Positions 10,404-20,604 of a stretch of DNA of 64,000 nt are shown piece after piece; position 1 is the first letter of the stretch, and each line of letters starts with the position of its first letter. The stretch covers positions 731,501 through 795,500 of the forward strand of contig JADJGV010000001.1 in assembly GCA_016707895.1 (NCBI GenBank), written 5' to 3'. This DNA comes from Myxococcales bacterium (GTDB taxonomy: Bacteria > Myxococcota_A > Polyangia > Haliangiales > Haliangiaceae). Below the pieces are notes generated by a model. It did not search any database. It was not told the DNA's origin and was given only the letters and a program-made list of their open reading frames with translations. Made by a program: the position numbers and the translations under genes.

Positions 10404-10480
10404 GATCGCAGCGTGACCGAGCGCGGTCGATCGCCGTAGGTCCGGGCGTGCCGACCAGTTATCATCTGGGGCCAAGCTCG

Positions 10481-11473
10481 ATGACCTCGCCGGCCGACAT
10501 CCCTGGCGCGTACGTGCGCGACGTGATCGCGCTGTGCGCGCGCTGGCAGGTCCCGGCCGCGGCGCTGACCCGCGGCCTGCCGATCACCGCCGCCGCGCTC
10601 GACGCGCCCACCACGCGGGTGCCGATCGAGGTGTGCGCCGAGGTCGTGGCCCGCGCCCACCGCCTGACCCGCGAGCCGGCGCTGGCCTTGTACGCCGGCT
10701 GGCAGATGCGGCTGTCGACCCACGGCTACCTCGGCTTCGCGGCGATGACCGCGCCCACGGTGCGCGCGGCGATCGACCTGGCGGTGCGCTACGCCGCGAC
10801 CCGCACCACCGCCGTCGGGCTGGTGCTCGAGGAGGCCGGCGCCGACGCCGCGCTGGTGATCGAGGAGCGCGTGCCGCTGGGCGCGCTGCGCGAGTTCGCG
10901 GTGCTGTCGCTGGCCGCCGGGTTGTGGCAGCTCGGCCGCGCCCTCACCGGCAAGCCGCTGGTCGGCACCGCCGAGTGCGGGTTCGCGGCGCCGGGCTTCG
11001 TCGCGCAGGTGCCGTTCGCGGCGGGCATGCTGCGCTTCGACCGGCCGGCCCACCGGCTTCGCTTCGCCCGCGCCATCCTCGACCTGCCGATCACCAGCGC
11101 CGACCCGGTGGCGCTCGAGCTTGCCCGGGGCCAGTGCGAGCGCGAGCTGGCGGCGATCGTCGATGCCGGCCTGCCGGCCCGGGTGCGCGCCGCGGTCACC
11201 GCGCGCCTCGAACGCGGGCCCGGCCTGCCCGCGGTGGCCAAGGAGCTGCGCCTGTCGACCCGCACGCTCAAGCGCAAGCTGGCCGACCGCGGCACCACGT
11301 TCTCGGCCATCGTCGATGACGTCCGCCGGCAGCGGGCGCTGCTCCTGCTGGACGACCGCGCGCTGTCGGTCGGGGAGATCGCCGCGCGCCTGGGATACAC
11401 CGAGCTGGCCAACTTCACCCGGGCGTTCCGGCGGTGGACGGGCACGACCCCGGCCGCCCACCGCCGGGGCTGA
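10481..11473 (+). CDS. AraC-family transcriptional regulator
   Basis: 330 residues in the OruR/ArgR-like AraC layout. An N-terminal ligand/dimer domain of the PF12625 type (about 20-210) is followed by a C-terminal double helix-turn-helix (about 230-330). Visible are 'GLPAVAKELRLSTRTLKRKLADRGTTF' (first HTH) and 'LSVGEIAARLGYTELANFTRAFRRWTGTTPAAHRR' (read in parts: LSVGEIAARLGYTELANF, TRAFRRWTGTTPAAHR), the classic AraC signature. ATG 10481 was preferred over GTG 10448, which would leave little room for a promoter. Divergence from the PF10118 hydrolase suggests local regulation, perhaps by a fatty-acid-like effector as in relatives; that is inference. Confidence 0.9.
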   Translation: MTSPADIPGAYVRDVIALCARWQVPAAALTRGLPITAAALDAPTTRVPIEVCAEVVARAHRLTREPALALYAGWQMRLSTHGYLGFAAMTAPTVRAAIDLAVRYAATRTTAVGLVLEEAGADAALVIEERVPLGALREFAVLSLAAGLWQLGRALTGKPLVGTAECGFAAPGFVAQVPFAAGMLRFDRPAHRLRFARAILDLPITSADPVALELARGQCERELAAIVDAGLPARVRAAVTARLERGPGLPAVAKELRLSTRTLKRKLADRGTTFSAIVDDVRRQRALLLLDDRALSVGEIAARLGYTELANFTRAFRRWTGTTPAAHRRG

Positions 11474-11474
11474 C

Positions 11475-11491
11475 CCCGCGGGCCACGCGGG
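11475..11491 (+). terminator. Short GC hairpin after the AraC gene
   Basis: CCCGCG, loop GGCCA, CGCGGG begins two bases after the AraC stop codon. There is no T-run, so termination is only possible. Confidence 0.3.
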
Positions 11492-11640
11492 CCGGTTGTC
11501 ATCGCGACACGCCGTCGCGCGAACACCGCGGAGCCTGCGCGGTGATGCGGACGACGCGCACGATCTGCGGACCCGCGCGCGCCGGGCCGCGCACCACTCC
11601 ACACCTCGCCGTGGCGCGACCCATGCATTTCGCTGGGGCC

Positions 11641-11958
11641 ATGGACACTACGATCAAGCTCATCGCCAAGACCCTCGGTGCGGCCGGGGTCGAGGTCTCC
11701 GGTTCCGACGCTCGCTTCGCCGCCGAGGCGGCCGACGGATCCCGCCTCAAGATCTCGATCGAGGGCCGCCAGCAGCGCTTCATGGGCGCGCTGGTCGACG
11801 CCGCCGGGGTCACCCGCGCCACGCTCGACGTCGCGCCGGTCTCCCACGTGAAGGACGACCCCGCGTTCCCGGGCCGCGTCACGCTGCACGTCGGCAAGCA
11901 GCTCATCCACCTCGACAGCCGGCCCACGCTGGCCATCGAGATCGTCACCAACGAGTAG
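11641..11958 (+). CDS. Conserved-looking small protein, unknown
   Basis: 105 residues, starting MDTTIKLIAKTLGAAGVEVS. It has no signal peptide or membrane segment. Alternating hydrophobic strands ('SRLKISIEGRQQRFMGALVDA', read in parts: RLKISIEGRQQ, RFMGALVDAAGV; 'RATLDVAPVSHVKDDPAF'; 'GRVTLHVGKQLIHLD') suggest a small beta-rich or alpha/beta fold. An in-frame ATG at 11623 is an alternative start. It ends before a strong hairpin that separates it from the convergent EF-G paralogue. Codon bias matches real genes here, but I cannot name a family. Confidence 0.6.
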   Translation: MDTTIKLIAKTLGAAGVEVSGSDARFAAEAADGSRLKISIEGRQQRFMGALVDAAGVTRATLDVAPVSHVKDDPAFPGRVTLHVGKQLIHLDSRPTLAIEIVTNE

Positions 11959-11969
11959 CCGCCGGCGCC

Positions 11970-11990
11970 GCGGCGAGCCGCGCTCGCCGC
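11970..11990. terminator. Symmetric hairpin between convergent genes
   Basis: GCGGCGAGC, loop CGC, GCTCGCCGC: a perfect 9-bp stem in the 76 bases between the convergent genes ending at 11958 and 12035. It could terminate both strands, though T-runs are absent. Confidence 0.45.
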
Positions 11991-12034
11991 CACCGGTCGC
12001 CCTACAAACCCACGCCGCCGCCGCCGCCGCGCCC

Positions 12035-14080
12035 CTACTCCTCGGGGTGCGGCTTGTACGCGGCGGCGACCTTCTGCGCGATCGCCGGCGGCGCCACGTC
12101 GTGGTGCGCCAGCTCCATCGTGAAGCTGCCCTGCCCGGCGGTCGCGCCGCGCAGCTGGCCCACGTAGTTGCCGAGCTCGGCCAGCGGCGCCTGGGCGTGG
12201 ATCTGCACGACGCCCTCGGGCAGCGTGTCGAAGCCCAGCACCTTGCCGCGCATGTTCTTGAGATCGGTGGTGACGGTGCCAGTGTGCAGCTCGGGCACGA
12301 TGATCTCGAGGTTGACGATAGGCTCGAGGAGCAGCGGCCGCGCCCGGGCGTAGGCGTCGCGGAACGCCATCTTGGCCGCGCTGCGGAACGCGATGTCCTT
12401 GCTGTCGACCGAGTGAGCCTTGCCGTCGGTGATCACCACGCGCACGTCCTGCACCGGCGAGCCCGACAGGGTGCCGGCCTCGAGCGCGTCGCCGATGCCC
12501 TTCTCGACCGCGCTCAGGAACTGGTGCGGGATAGCGCCGCCGAAGACGTCGTTGACGAACTCGAAGCCCTCGCCGCGGCCGCGCGGCTCGACCCGCAGGA
12601 ACACCTCGGCGAACTGGCCGGCGCCGCCGGTCTGCTTCTTGAGACGGTAGTGGCCCTCGGCCTTGGCCGCGATCGTCTCGCGGTACGAGATCCGCGGGGC
12701 CCGCGTGGTCACGGTGACGCCGAAGCGGTTCTTGAGCTTCTCGATGACCACCTTCAGGTGCAGCTCGCCCTGGCCGCTGAGCGTGTAGTCGCGGGTCTGG
12801 CGGTCCTGGCCGTACTGCAGCGTGGGGTCCTCCTCGCACAGCCGCTGCAGCGCGGTGCCCAGCTTGACGTCGTCCTGCTTGGTCGCCGCCTCGAGGGCCA
12901 GCGTCAGCACCGGCGCCGGGTACGGCGGCCGCACCGGGGCCAGATCCTCGGCGATCCCGGGGGCGTGGAGGATCTGGTCGACGTGCAGCTCGTCGATGCG
13001 GGCCAGCGCCACCAGGTCGCCGGCGCACGCGACGCCGCCCTCGACCTCGGGGTGGTCGCGGCCTTCGACCTTGAGCACCTGGCCGGCCTTGCGCGGCTTG
13101 CGGTCGGTGGCGGCGATGAACGGGGTCTGACCGTCGAGCGTGCCCTGGATGATGCGGACCATCGCCAGCTTCCCGGCGTACGGATCGTTCGCGATCTTCC
13201 ACACGTGGGCGATCAGCGGCAGGTCGGCGTCGCAGGCCAGCTCGACGGTGCGGTCGCCCTGGCGCATGCGCCGGGGCCGCCCGGTCACCGGGCTCGGGCC
13301 CTCCTCGAGCAGCACGTGCGCCAGGTCGTCGATGCCGACCAGCGTGGTGGCGTTGGTGAACAGCACCGGCACGACGTGGCCGCGGGCCATCGCCGTGACG
13401 AAGCAGGCCCGCAGCGCGGGCAGGTCGATCGGCTGGCCGCCCAGGTAACGCTCGAGCGCGGCGTCGTCGACCTCGATCGACGACTCCAGCATCTCCTGGT
13501 GGACCTGGGCCACCGAGCCGAAGTCGGCGGTGCCGGCGGCGTGGTCGAAGCAGTCGATGACGTCGGTGCCGCCGGCGGTGGGCAGGTTGACGCAGTGCAG
13601 GTTGGGGCCGAGCGCGGCGCGCAGCTCGTCGAGGACTCGCGGCAACCGGCCGAGGTGCTGGTCGATCTTGTTGACCACCACCATGCGGGCCAGGCCCAGC
13701 TCGCCGGCCGCGTTGTACAGGCGCCGGGTCGCCAGATCGATCCCAGCGCCGGCGTCGATCACCAGCACCGCGGTCTCGACCGCGGGCAGCGCGGCCAGGG
13801 CGTGGCCCACGAAGTCGGGGTGTCCCGGGGTGTCGATCACGTTGATCTCGCGGCCGTCCTTGGTCGCGAACATCAGCGTGGCGCTGATCGAGTGGTGGTG
13901 CTTCTGGGCCTCGGGCTCGAAGTCGCTGATCGTGGTGGCGGCCTCGACCGACCCCATCCGGGTGATCGCGCCCAGGCGGTGGAGCAGCGCCTCGGCCAGC
14001 GTGGTCTTACCGGCACCGGCGCGGCCGATGAGGGCGATGTTGCGGATGTCCTGCGGACGGAAGCTCGGGACAGAGGGCAT
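12035..14080 (-). CDS. Translational GTPase, EF-G paralogue (EF-G2-like)
   Basis: 681 residues with the full EF-G domain order. The G domain has GRAGAGKTTL (G1), DTPGHPDF (G3) and VNKID (G4). Domain II follows, then III ('SGQGELHLKVVIEKLKNRF'), IV, and V ('TGTVTTDLKNMRGKVLGFD'). The switch I segment reads 'ATTISDFEPEAQKHHHSIS' where canonical EF-G has a TDWM.QE..RGITI-type sequence, and domain IV is shorter and diverged. This places it with the EF-G2/FusA2-like paralogues, not the housekeeping factor; these have been linked to stress or ribosome roles but are poorly understood. ATG 14080 sits just before 'RPQDIRNIALIG'. A tandem CCACGTGG array lies directly upstream. Confidence 0.9.
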   Translation of the reverse strand: MPSVPSFRPQDIRNIALIGRAGAGKTTLAEALLHRLGAITRMGSVEAATTISDFEPEAQKHHHSISATLMFATKDGREINVIDTPGHPDFVGHALAALPAVETAVLVIDAGAGIDLATRRLYNAAGELGLARMVVVNKIDQHLGRLPRVLDELRAALGPNLHCVNLPTAGGTDVIDCFDHAAGTADFGSVAQVHQEMLESSIEVDDAALERYLGGQPIDLPALRACFVTAMARGHVVPVLFTNATTLVGIDDLAHVLLEEGPSPVTGRPRRMRQGDRTVELACDADLPLIAHVWKIANDPYAGKLAMVRIIQGTLDGQTPFIAATDRKPRKAGQVLKVEGRDHPEVEGGVACAGDLVALARIDELHVDQILHAPGIAEDLAPVRPPYPAPVLTLALEAATKQDDVKLGTALQRLCEEDPTLQYGQDRQTRDYTLSGQGELHLKVVIEKLKNRFGVTVTTRAPRISYRETIAAKAEGHYRLKKQTGGAGQFAEVFLRVEPRGRGEGFEFVNDVFGGAIPHQFLSAVEKGIGDALEAGTLSGSPVQDVRVVITDGKAHSVDSKDIAFRSAAKMAFRDAYARARPLLLEPIVNLEIIVPELHTGTVTTDLKNMRGKVLGFDTLPEGVVQIHAQAPLAELGNYVGQLRGATAGQGSFTMELAHHDVAPPAIAQKVAAAYKPHPEE

Positions 14081-14144
14081 GCGCAGGCCGCTTGCAAGCA
14101 CTGTGCGCAAGCCGCGCCGGCTGTAGGTCGCGTTGTGCGGTCGA

Positions 14145-14390
14145 CCACGTGCGCCCGCGTGGGACGCGGCCGTGCCGATCTCCCGCGTGGGACGTACCCC
14201 CGCCGATCTCCCACGTGGAACGCCGCCCCGCCGATCTCCCACGTGGAACGCCGCCCCGCCGATCTCCCACGTGGAACGCGGCCCGCCGATCTCCCACGTG
14301 GAATGCGGCCCGCCGATCTCCCACGTGGAACGCGGCCCGCCGTTCTCCCACGTGAGACGCCGCCCGTCGATCTCGCCCGTGGGACGCAGC
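14145..14390. repeat. Nine-unit 27-28 bp tandem array, each unit centred on CCACGTGG
   Basis: Palindromic cores start at 14155 (CCGCGTGG), 14183 (CCGCGTGG), 14211, 14239, 14267, 14294, 14321 (all CCACGTGG), 14348 (CCACGTGA) and 14375 (GCCCGTGG). The spacing is 28, 28, 28, 28, 27, 27, 27, 27. The inner units share the flanks CCGCCGATCTC and GAACGC. An extra CCACGTGC sits at 14145. The array fills most of the 398 bases between the divergent EF-G paralogue and the prolyl oligopeptidase. Units decay outward, as in ageing tandem repeats. It may be an operator array or a minisatellite. Confidence 0.9.
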
Positions 14391-14478
14391 GAGCACGATC
14401 CGCGACGACCGGCGTCGCAGGCGGTCGCACGGCGGTCGCACTCCTCAGGGCCAGCGCGGCGGTGCTAGCCTGCTCGCC

Positions 14479-16665
14479 ATGCGCTCGTCTTTGTCCGCCG
14501 CGCTCGCGGCGATCGTCCTCGGCTCGTGCTGCGCGCAGCCCGCGCCCAAGGTGGCCGCGGTGGCCGAGCCGACGCCGCCCGATCCCGCGATCCAGCTGCC
14601 GCCGCCCGTCGAGGAGCCGCCCGCCGTGACCAAGCCGTTCCCCGCCACCCGCCGCGACGACATCGTCGACACCCTCCACGGCCAGGCGGTCGCCGATCCG
14701 TACCGATGGCTCGAGGACGCCGCGCAGCCGGCTGTCGAGGCGTGGATGGACGCGCAGGACGCGTACACCCGCGGCGAGCTGGCCAAGCTGCCCGGCCGCG
14801 ACGCGATCGCCGCCCGGCTGCGCGAGGTGTTCTACTTCGACGCGCTGGGCGCGCCGACCCACCGCAAGGGCCGCTTCTTCTTCACCCGCAAGCACGCGGA
14901 CAAGGAGAAGAACGTCGTCTACTGGAAGCAGGGCGCCAAGGGCGCCGACCAGGTGCTGTTCGATCCCAACACCTGGAGCGCCGACGGCTCGAGCGGCCTG
15001 GGCGGCTGGTGGCCGAGCAAGAGCGGCGGCTACGTCGCCTACGCCAAGAAGGAGAACAACGCCGACGAGACCGTCACCTACGTCCGCGACCTGGCCAGCG
15101 GCAAGGACCTGCCCGACGTCATCCCCGGCACCAAGTACTCGGGGGCGTCGTGGACGCCGGACGACAAGGGCTTCTACTACACGTGGGTGCCGCCGGTCGG
15201 CGGCGACGTCACGATCGCCAACCGCCCCGGCTTCGCCGAGCTGCGCTACCACGCGCTCGGCACCGACCCGGCCAACGATCCGATCATCCGCGGGAAGACC
15301 GGCAACCCGCAGACGTTCCTCGGCGGCTCGGTGTCCTGGGACGGCAAGTGGCTGGTCGCCGCGGTCCAGCACGGCTGGAACTCGAGCGACCTGTACTTCA
15401 AGGACGCGCGCACGCCGACCGCGCCGTGGACCCCGCTGATCGAGGGCGTCGCCGCCAACTTCGAGATCACGGTGTGGAAGGACCGCTTCTACGTCAACAC
15501 CAACGACGGCGCGCCGCGCTACCGGGTGTTCGCGGTCGATCCGCGCAAGCCGGCCCGGGCCGACTGGAAGGAGATCGTGCCGCAGTCGGCCGACACCCTC
15601 GAGTCGGTCGCCGTGATCGGCGACAAGCTGGTGCTGTCGTACCTGCACGAGGTGCAGAGCGCGCTGGCGATCCACGATCTGAACGGCAAGCGGGTGCGCG
15701 CGATCGACCTGCCGCCCCTGGGCACCGCCAGCGGCCTGACCGGCAACCCCGACGAGGACACCGCGTACTTCACCTACGCGTCGTTCACCGAGGCCGCGGT
15801 CACCTACCAGGCGTCGATCAAGACCGGCGCGACCAAGGAGTGGTCGCGGGTCACGCTGCCGATCGACACCTCGGGCATGGTCGCCGAGCAGGTCCGCTAC
15901 ACCAGCAAGGACGGCACGTCGATCCCGATGTTCCTCCTGCACAAGAAGGACGCGGTCAGGGACGGCAAGAACCGCGTGCAGCTCTACGGCTACGGCGGCT
16001 TCAACGTCAGCCTGACCCCGGGCTTCTCGTCGGCGCGCGCGGTGTGGCTCGAGCGCGGCGGCATGATCGCGATCCCCAACCTGCGCGGCGGCGGCGAGTT
16101 CGGCGAGGACTGGCACAAGGCCGGCATGGGCGCGAACAAGCAGAACGTGTTCGACGACTTCCAGGCCGCGGCCCGCTACCTGATCGATCAGGGCTGGACC
16201 TCGCCCGAGCACCTGGCGATCTACGGCGGCTCCAACGGTGGCCTGCTGGTCGGCGCGACGATGACCCAGGCCCCCGAGCTGTTCGGCGCGGTGGTGTGCG
16301 CGGTGCCGCTGCTCGACATGATCCGCTACCACCAGTTCGGCTCGGGCGCGACCTGGGTGCCCGAGTACGGCTCGGCCGACGACCCGGCGCAGTTCAAGAC
16401 GCTGTTCGCCTACTCGCCCTACCACCGCGTCGTCGACGGCACCCGCTACCCCGCGCTGCTGATGATGTCGGCCGACCACGACGACCGCGTCGATCCCATG
16501 CACGCCCGCAAGTTCACCGCCGCGATCCAGCACGCCATCCCCGGCGACCGCCCGGCCTGGCTGCGCATCGAGAGGAACGCCGGCCACGGCGGCGCCGACG
16601 CGGTGAAGCAGGCGGTCGAGCAGAACGCCGACCTGTTCGCGTTCCTCGAGCGCGAGCTGCAGTAG
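14479..16665 (+). CDS. Prolyl oligopeptidase family serine peptidase (lipoprotein)
   Basis: 728 residues. The signal peptide MRSSLSAALAAIVLGSCCAQ ends in a lipobox-like GSCC. A seven-blade-propeller region (about 60-480) and an alpha/beta-hydrolase domain follow. The catalytic triad is visible: Ser585 in IYGGSNGGLL, Asp668 in ADHDDRVD and His703 in NAGHGG. This S9A family cleaves after proline in short peptides; an exported form would degrade peptides from prey or medium in the periplasm or at the cell surface. The start is fixed by the signal peptide. It diverges from the EF-G paralogue across the CCACGTGG array, so the array is its likely upstream control region. Confidence 0.95.
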   Translation: MRSSLSAALAAIVLGSCCAQPAPKVAAVAEPTPPDPAIQLPPPVEEPPAVTKPFPATRRDDIVDTLHGQAVADPYRWLEDAAQPAVEAWMDAQDAYTRGELAKLPGRDAIAARLREVFYFDALGAPTHRKGRFFFTRKHADKEKNVVYWKQGAKGADQVLFDPNTWSADGSSGLGGWWPSKSGGYVAYAKKENNADETVTYVRDLASGKDLPDVIPGTKYSGASWTPDDKGFYYTWVPPVGGDVTIANRPGFAELRYHALGTDPANDPIIRGKTGNPQTFLGGSVSWDGKWLVAAVQHGWNSSDLYFKDARTPTAPWTPLIEGVAANFEITVWKDRFYVNTNDGAPRYRVFAVDPRKPARADWKEIVPQSADTLESVAVIGDKLVLSYLHEVQSALAIHDLNGKRVRAIDLPPLGTASGLTGNPDEDTAYFTYASFTEAAVTYQASIKTGATKEWSRVTLPIDTSGMVAEQVRYTSKDGTSIPMFLLHKKDAVRDGKNRVQLYGYGGFNVSLTPGFSSARAVWLERGGMIAIPNLRGGGEFGEDWHKAGMGANKQNVFDDFQAAARYLIDQGWTSPEHLAIYGGSNGGLLVGATMTQAPELFGAVVCAVPLLDMIRYHQFGSGATWVPEYGSADDPAQFKTLFAYSPYHRVVDGTRYPALLMMSADHDDRVDPMHARKFTAAIQHAIPGDRPAWLRIERNAGHGGADAVKQAVEQNADLFAFLERELQ

Positions 16666-16743
16666 CGGGGCGGTAGGACGGCGGGGCTGGCGGTGCGATT
16701 CACGGTGGCGAGGTCGCTGGCGCGCCCGGCGTGATCGCCATCG

Positions 16744-16762
16744 CCGCCACGCGCGGTGGCGG
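16744..16762 (+). terminator. GC-rich hairpin between prolyl oligopeptidase and next lipoprotein
   Basis: CCGCCAC, loop GCGCG, GTGGCGG; a perfect 7-bp stem 79 bases after the upstream stop and about 45 bases before the next start. No T-run follows. Confidence 0.35.
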
Positions 16763-16807
16763 GGCGTAAGCGCGCGGCGGACCGGCGCGTTCTGCTATCA
16801 CCTCCAC

Positions 16808-17602
16808 ATGCCCCGCCTCGCCCTCCCCGCCGCCGCCGCGCTCGCCCTCGCCGCCTGCAGCCACGGCCCGTCGAAGCGCCCGTACGCGCCGCTGACCGTC
16901 GAAGAGCTGCTGACCCGCATCACCGCCACCGCCGATCAGGTGACGTCGTTCCGCGCCAACGACACCACGATGGACTACTGGCTCAACGACGAGCGCGTGA
17001 AGGGCACCGTCGCGATCATGGGCACCACCGGCGCCCGGGTCCGCATCCAGGCGCTGTCGCCGGCCGGCGAGTCGACGATGAGCGACCTGGCGTGCGACGG
17101 CACCGACTACGCGTTCCTCGACCTCAACAAGAACTGCCAGCTGTCGGGACCGTGCAGCAAGGACACCATCGCGGCGATGCTGCGGGTGGCGCTGGCGCCC
17201 GACGACTTCATGACGCTGGCGGTCGGCGCCACGCCGATCATCCCGGGCGCCAAGGGCACCGTGCGCTGGGACGCCGGCGCCGGCAAGGAGGTGCTCGAGC
17301 TCACCGGCGACGCCGGCCGCACCCAGCAGATCGTGCTCGACGCGCGCGACGGCCGCGCCGACGTGATCTCCAGCGAGGTCAAGACCGCGGCCGGCGTCCA
17401 GGAGTGGCGCATCGACAACACCGGCTTCTCGACCGTCAAGGACGCCGCCGGCATGTCGCGGCGGGTTCCGGACAAGTCGCGCTTCCGCTCGCCCGGTGAG
17501 AAATCGGACCTGATCGTCGAGTGGAACCAGCGCGAGCTGGGGCTGGAGATCCCCGCCGAGAGCTTCCAGATGGAGCTCCCCGGCGTCGCGACCTGCAAAT
17601 AG
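16808..17602 (+). CDS. LolA/LolB-like fold periplasmic lipoprotein
   Basis: 264 residues with a lipoprotein signal (MPRLALPAAAALALAACSH, lipobox LAAC). The mature protein follows the outer-membrane lipoprotein sorting-like pattern. It has 'LTVEELLTRITATADQVTSFRAN' as the N-terminal helix, then strands 'KGTVAIMGTTGARVRIQALSP' (in parts: KGTVAIMGTTG, ARVRIQALSP), 'MSDLACDGTDYAFLDLN', and a late 'RSPGEKSDLIVEWNQRELG'. This is typical of DUF4292/LolB-like proteins that bind lipid or lipoprotein acyl chains. No operon partner is evident. Binding function is inferred from fold pattern only. Confidence 0.72.
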   Translation: MPRLALPAAAALALAACSHGPSKRPYAPLTVEELLTRITATADQVTSFRANDTTMDYWLNDERVKGTVAIMGTTGARVRIQALSPAGESTMSDLACDGTDYAFLDLNKNCQLSGPCSKDTIAAMLRVALAPDDFMTLAVGATPIIPGAKGTVRWDAGAGKEVLELTGDAGRTQQIVLDARDGRADVISSEVKTAAGVQEWRIDNTGFSTVKDAAGMSRRVPDKSRFRSPGEKSDLIVEWNQRELGLEIPAESFQMELPGVATCK

Positions 17603-17670
17603 AGGCTCCACCAAGAGTTCGAGATCCTTGGTGTTCGTCCGGAGTGACGCCGCGCCGCCGCGGGATTGTC

Positions 17671-17834
17671 AACGCTCGCCGATGATCCTTCTTGCGAGCG
17701 TTTCCGGGCCAAGGTAAAAGCGGAATCGCCACGGTTTGATCGGTCGATTCATCTCGGGTCTCGGGTCTTTGTGCCTCTCGGACACGCAGAGCGACGGTTC
17801 GGCAAGCAGTGGTTGCAGCTCTGACTGCGAACCG
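17671..17834 (+). promoter_or_regulatory. Structured leader upstream of the RRM gene
   Basis: The 296 bases before the RRM start hold no gene but two clear inverted repeats. AACGCTCGC (17671-17679) pairs with GCGAGCGTT (17694-17702). CGGTTCG (17795-17801) pairs with CGAACCG (17828-17834). The first could terminate the upstream gene; the second would fold in the 5' UTR. Long leaders are usual for cold-induced RNA-binding protein genes, so autoregulation or temperature sensing is possible. Confidence 0.45.
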
Positions 17835-17898
17835 CCAGCGAGGTCGGCCCCTCGAGCGCGGTGTCATGTGACGAAGGCCAGAGGATAGCGAGATCGAG

Positions 17899-18426
17899 AT
17901 GAGCACCCGTCTGTACGTTGGCAACCTTTCTTTCAACACGTCGACCGAGACCGTCCGCGCTGCGTTCGAGGAGTTCGGCACGGTTTCGGACGTTCACCTG
18001 GTGAGCGACCGCGAGACCGGCCGCCCCCGCGGCTTCGGCTTCGTCACCATGGGCTCGCCTGAGGAGGCCAAGAAGGCCATCGAGGGCATGGACGGGCAGA
18101 TGCTCGACGGCCGTCCCCTGCGCGTGAACGAGGCCGAGGAGCGCCCGGCCCGTGGCGGCGGTGGCGGCGGCGGTGGCTTCCGCGGTGGTGGCGGCGGCGG
18201 TGGTGGCGGTTACCGCGGTGGTGGCGGCGGCGCCGGTGGCGGTGGCTACGGCGGTGGCGGCGGCGGCTATGGCGGCGGTGGTGACCGCGGCGGTGGCGGC
18301 GGCGGCGGCTACGGCGGTGGCGGCGGTGGCTACGACGGCGGTGGCGGCGGCGGCTACGGCGATCGCGGCGGTGGCCGTGGTGGTCGCGGCGGTCGCGGCG
18401 GCGGCGGCGGTGGCTACCGCGGGTGA
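17899..18426 (+). CDS. RRM RNA-binding protein with long glycine-rich tail
   Basis: 175 residues. One RNA recognition motif (residues 1-~82) has RNP2 'LYVGNL' and RNP1 'RGFGFVTM'. The tail (about 86-175) is almost pure Gly with Arg and Tyr (RGG, YGG, GYRGG), like bacterial cold-shock Rbp proteins and eukaryotic GRPs but unusually long. Single RRM proteins bind single-stranded RNA and are cold-induced in cyanobacteria and myxobacteria; the RGG/YGG tail may drive phase separation or extra RNA binding (inference). The start ATG follows 'GAGATCGAG' weak Shine-Dalgarno. A strong terminator follows. The tail DNA is a GGC/GGT repeat likely prone to slippage. Confidence 0.95.
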   Translation: MSTRLYVGNLSFNTSTETVRAAFEEFGTVSDVHLVSDRETGRPRGFGFVTMGSPEEAKKAIEGMDGQMLDGRPLRVNEAEERPARGGGGGGGGFRGGGGGGGGGYRGGGGGAGGGGYGGGGGGYGGGGDRGGGGGGGYGGGGGGYDGGGGGGYGDRGGGRGGRGGRGGGGGGYRG

Positions 18427-18442
18427 TCAGCGGGTAGAAGAA

Positions 18443-18463
18443 GTGGGGCTGCTCGGGCCCCAC
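18443..18463 (+). terminator. First hairpin after RRM gene
   Basis: GTGGGGC, loop TGCTCGG, GCCCCAC; perfect 7-bp stem 16 bases after the stop, followed closely by the stronger terminator. Confidence 0.5.
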
Positions 18464-18468
18464 TGAGA

Positions 18469-18504
18469 CGAAACGCGGCGACCTCGGTCGCCGTGTTTCG
18501 TTTT
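18469..18504 (+). terminator. Rho-independent terminator of the RRM gene
   Basis: CGAAACGCGGCGAC, loop CTCG, GTCGCCGTGTTTCG, then TTTT. A 14-bp stem with one G-T/C mismatch position and a T-run; the clearest intrinsic terminator in the window. Confidence 0.85.
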
Positions 18505-18553
18505 CGGGGACGGCCGCGCCGTGGCGTGCGGCCGCTGCGCTATCGTCGTCGCG

Positions 18554-20600
<2,047 letters not shown>

Positions 20601-20604
<4 letters not shown>

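Noticed and set aside
10404..10480. Search for AraC operator half-sites between the divergent hydrolase and AraC genes
   Set aside because: No convincing direct repeat could be seen in the 77 bases.
14145..14390. CRISPR-like appearance of the CCACGTGG array
   Set aside because: Units are almost identical throughout with no unique spacers of 30-40 bases, and no cas genes are nearby; it is a tandem repeat.
13873..16587. A 904-codon minus-strand frame opposite the prolyl oligopeptidase
   Set aside because: Antisense to a gene with an intact catalytic triad; it also runs through the tandem repeat, giving repetitive HVGDRRAAF text.
18152..18466. Ala/Val-rich open frames within the glycine-rich tail of the RRM gene
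   Set aside because: Out-of-frame readings of GGC/GGT repeats; no start context or domain.
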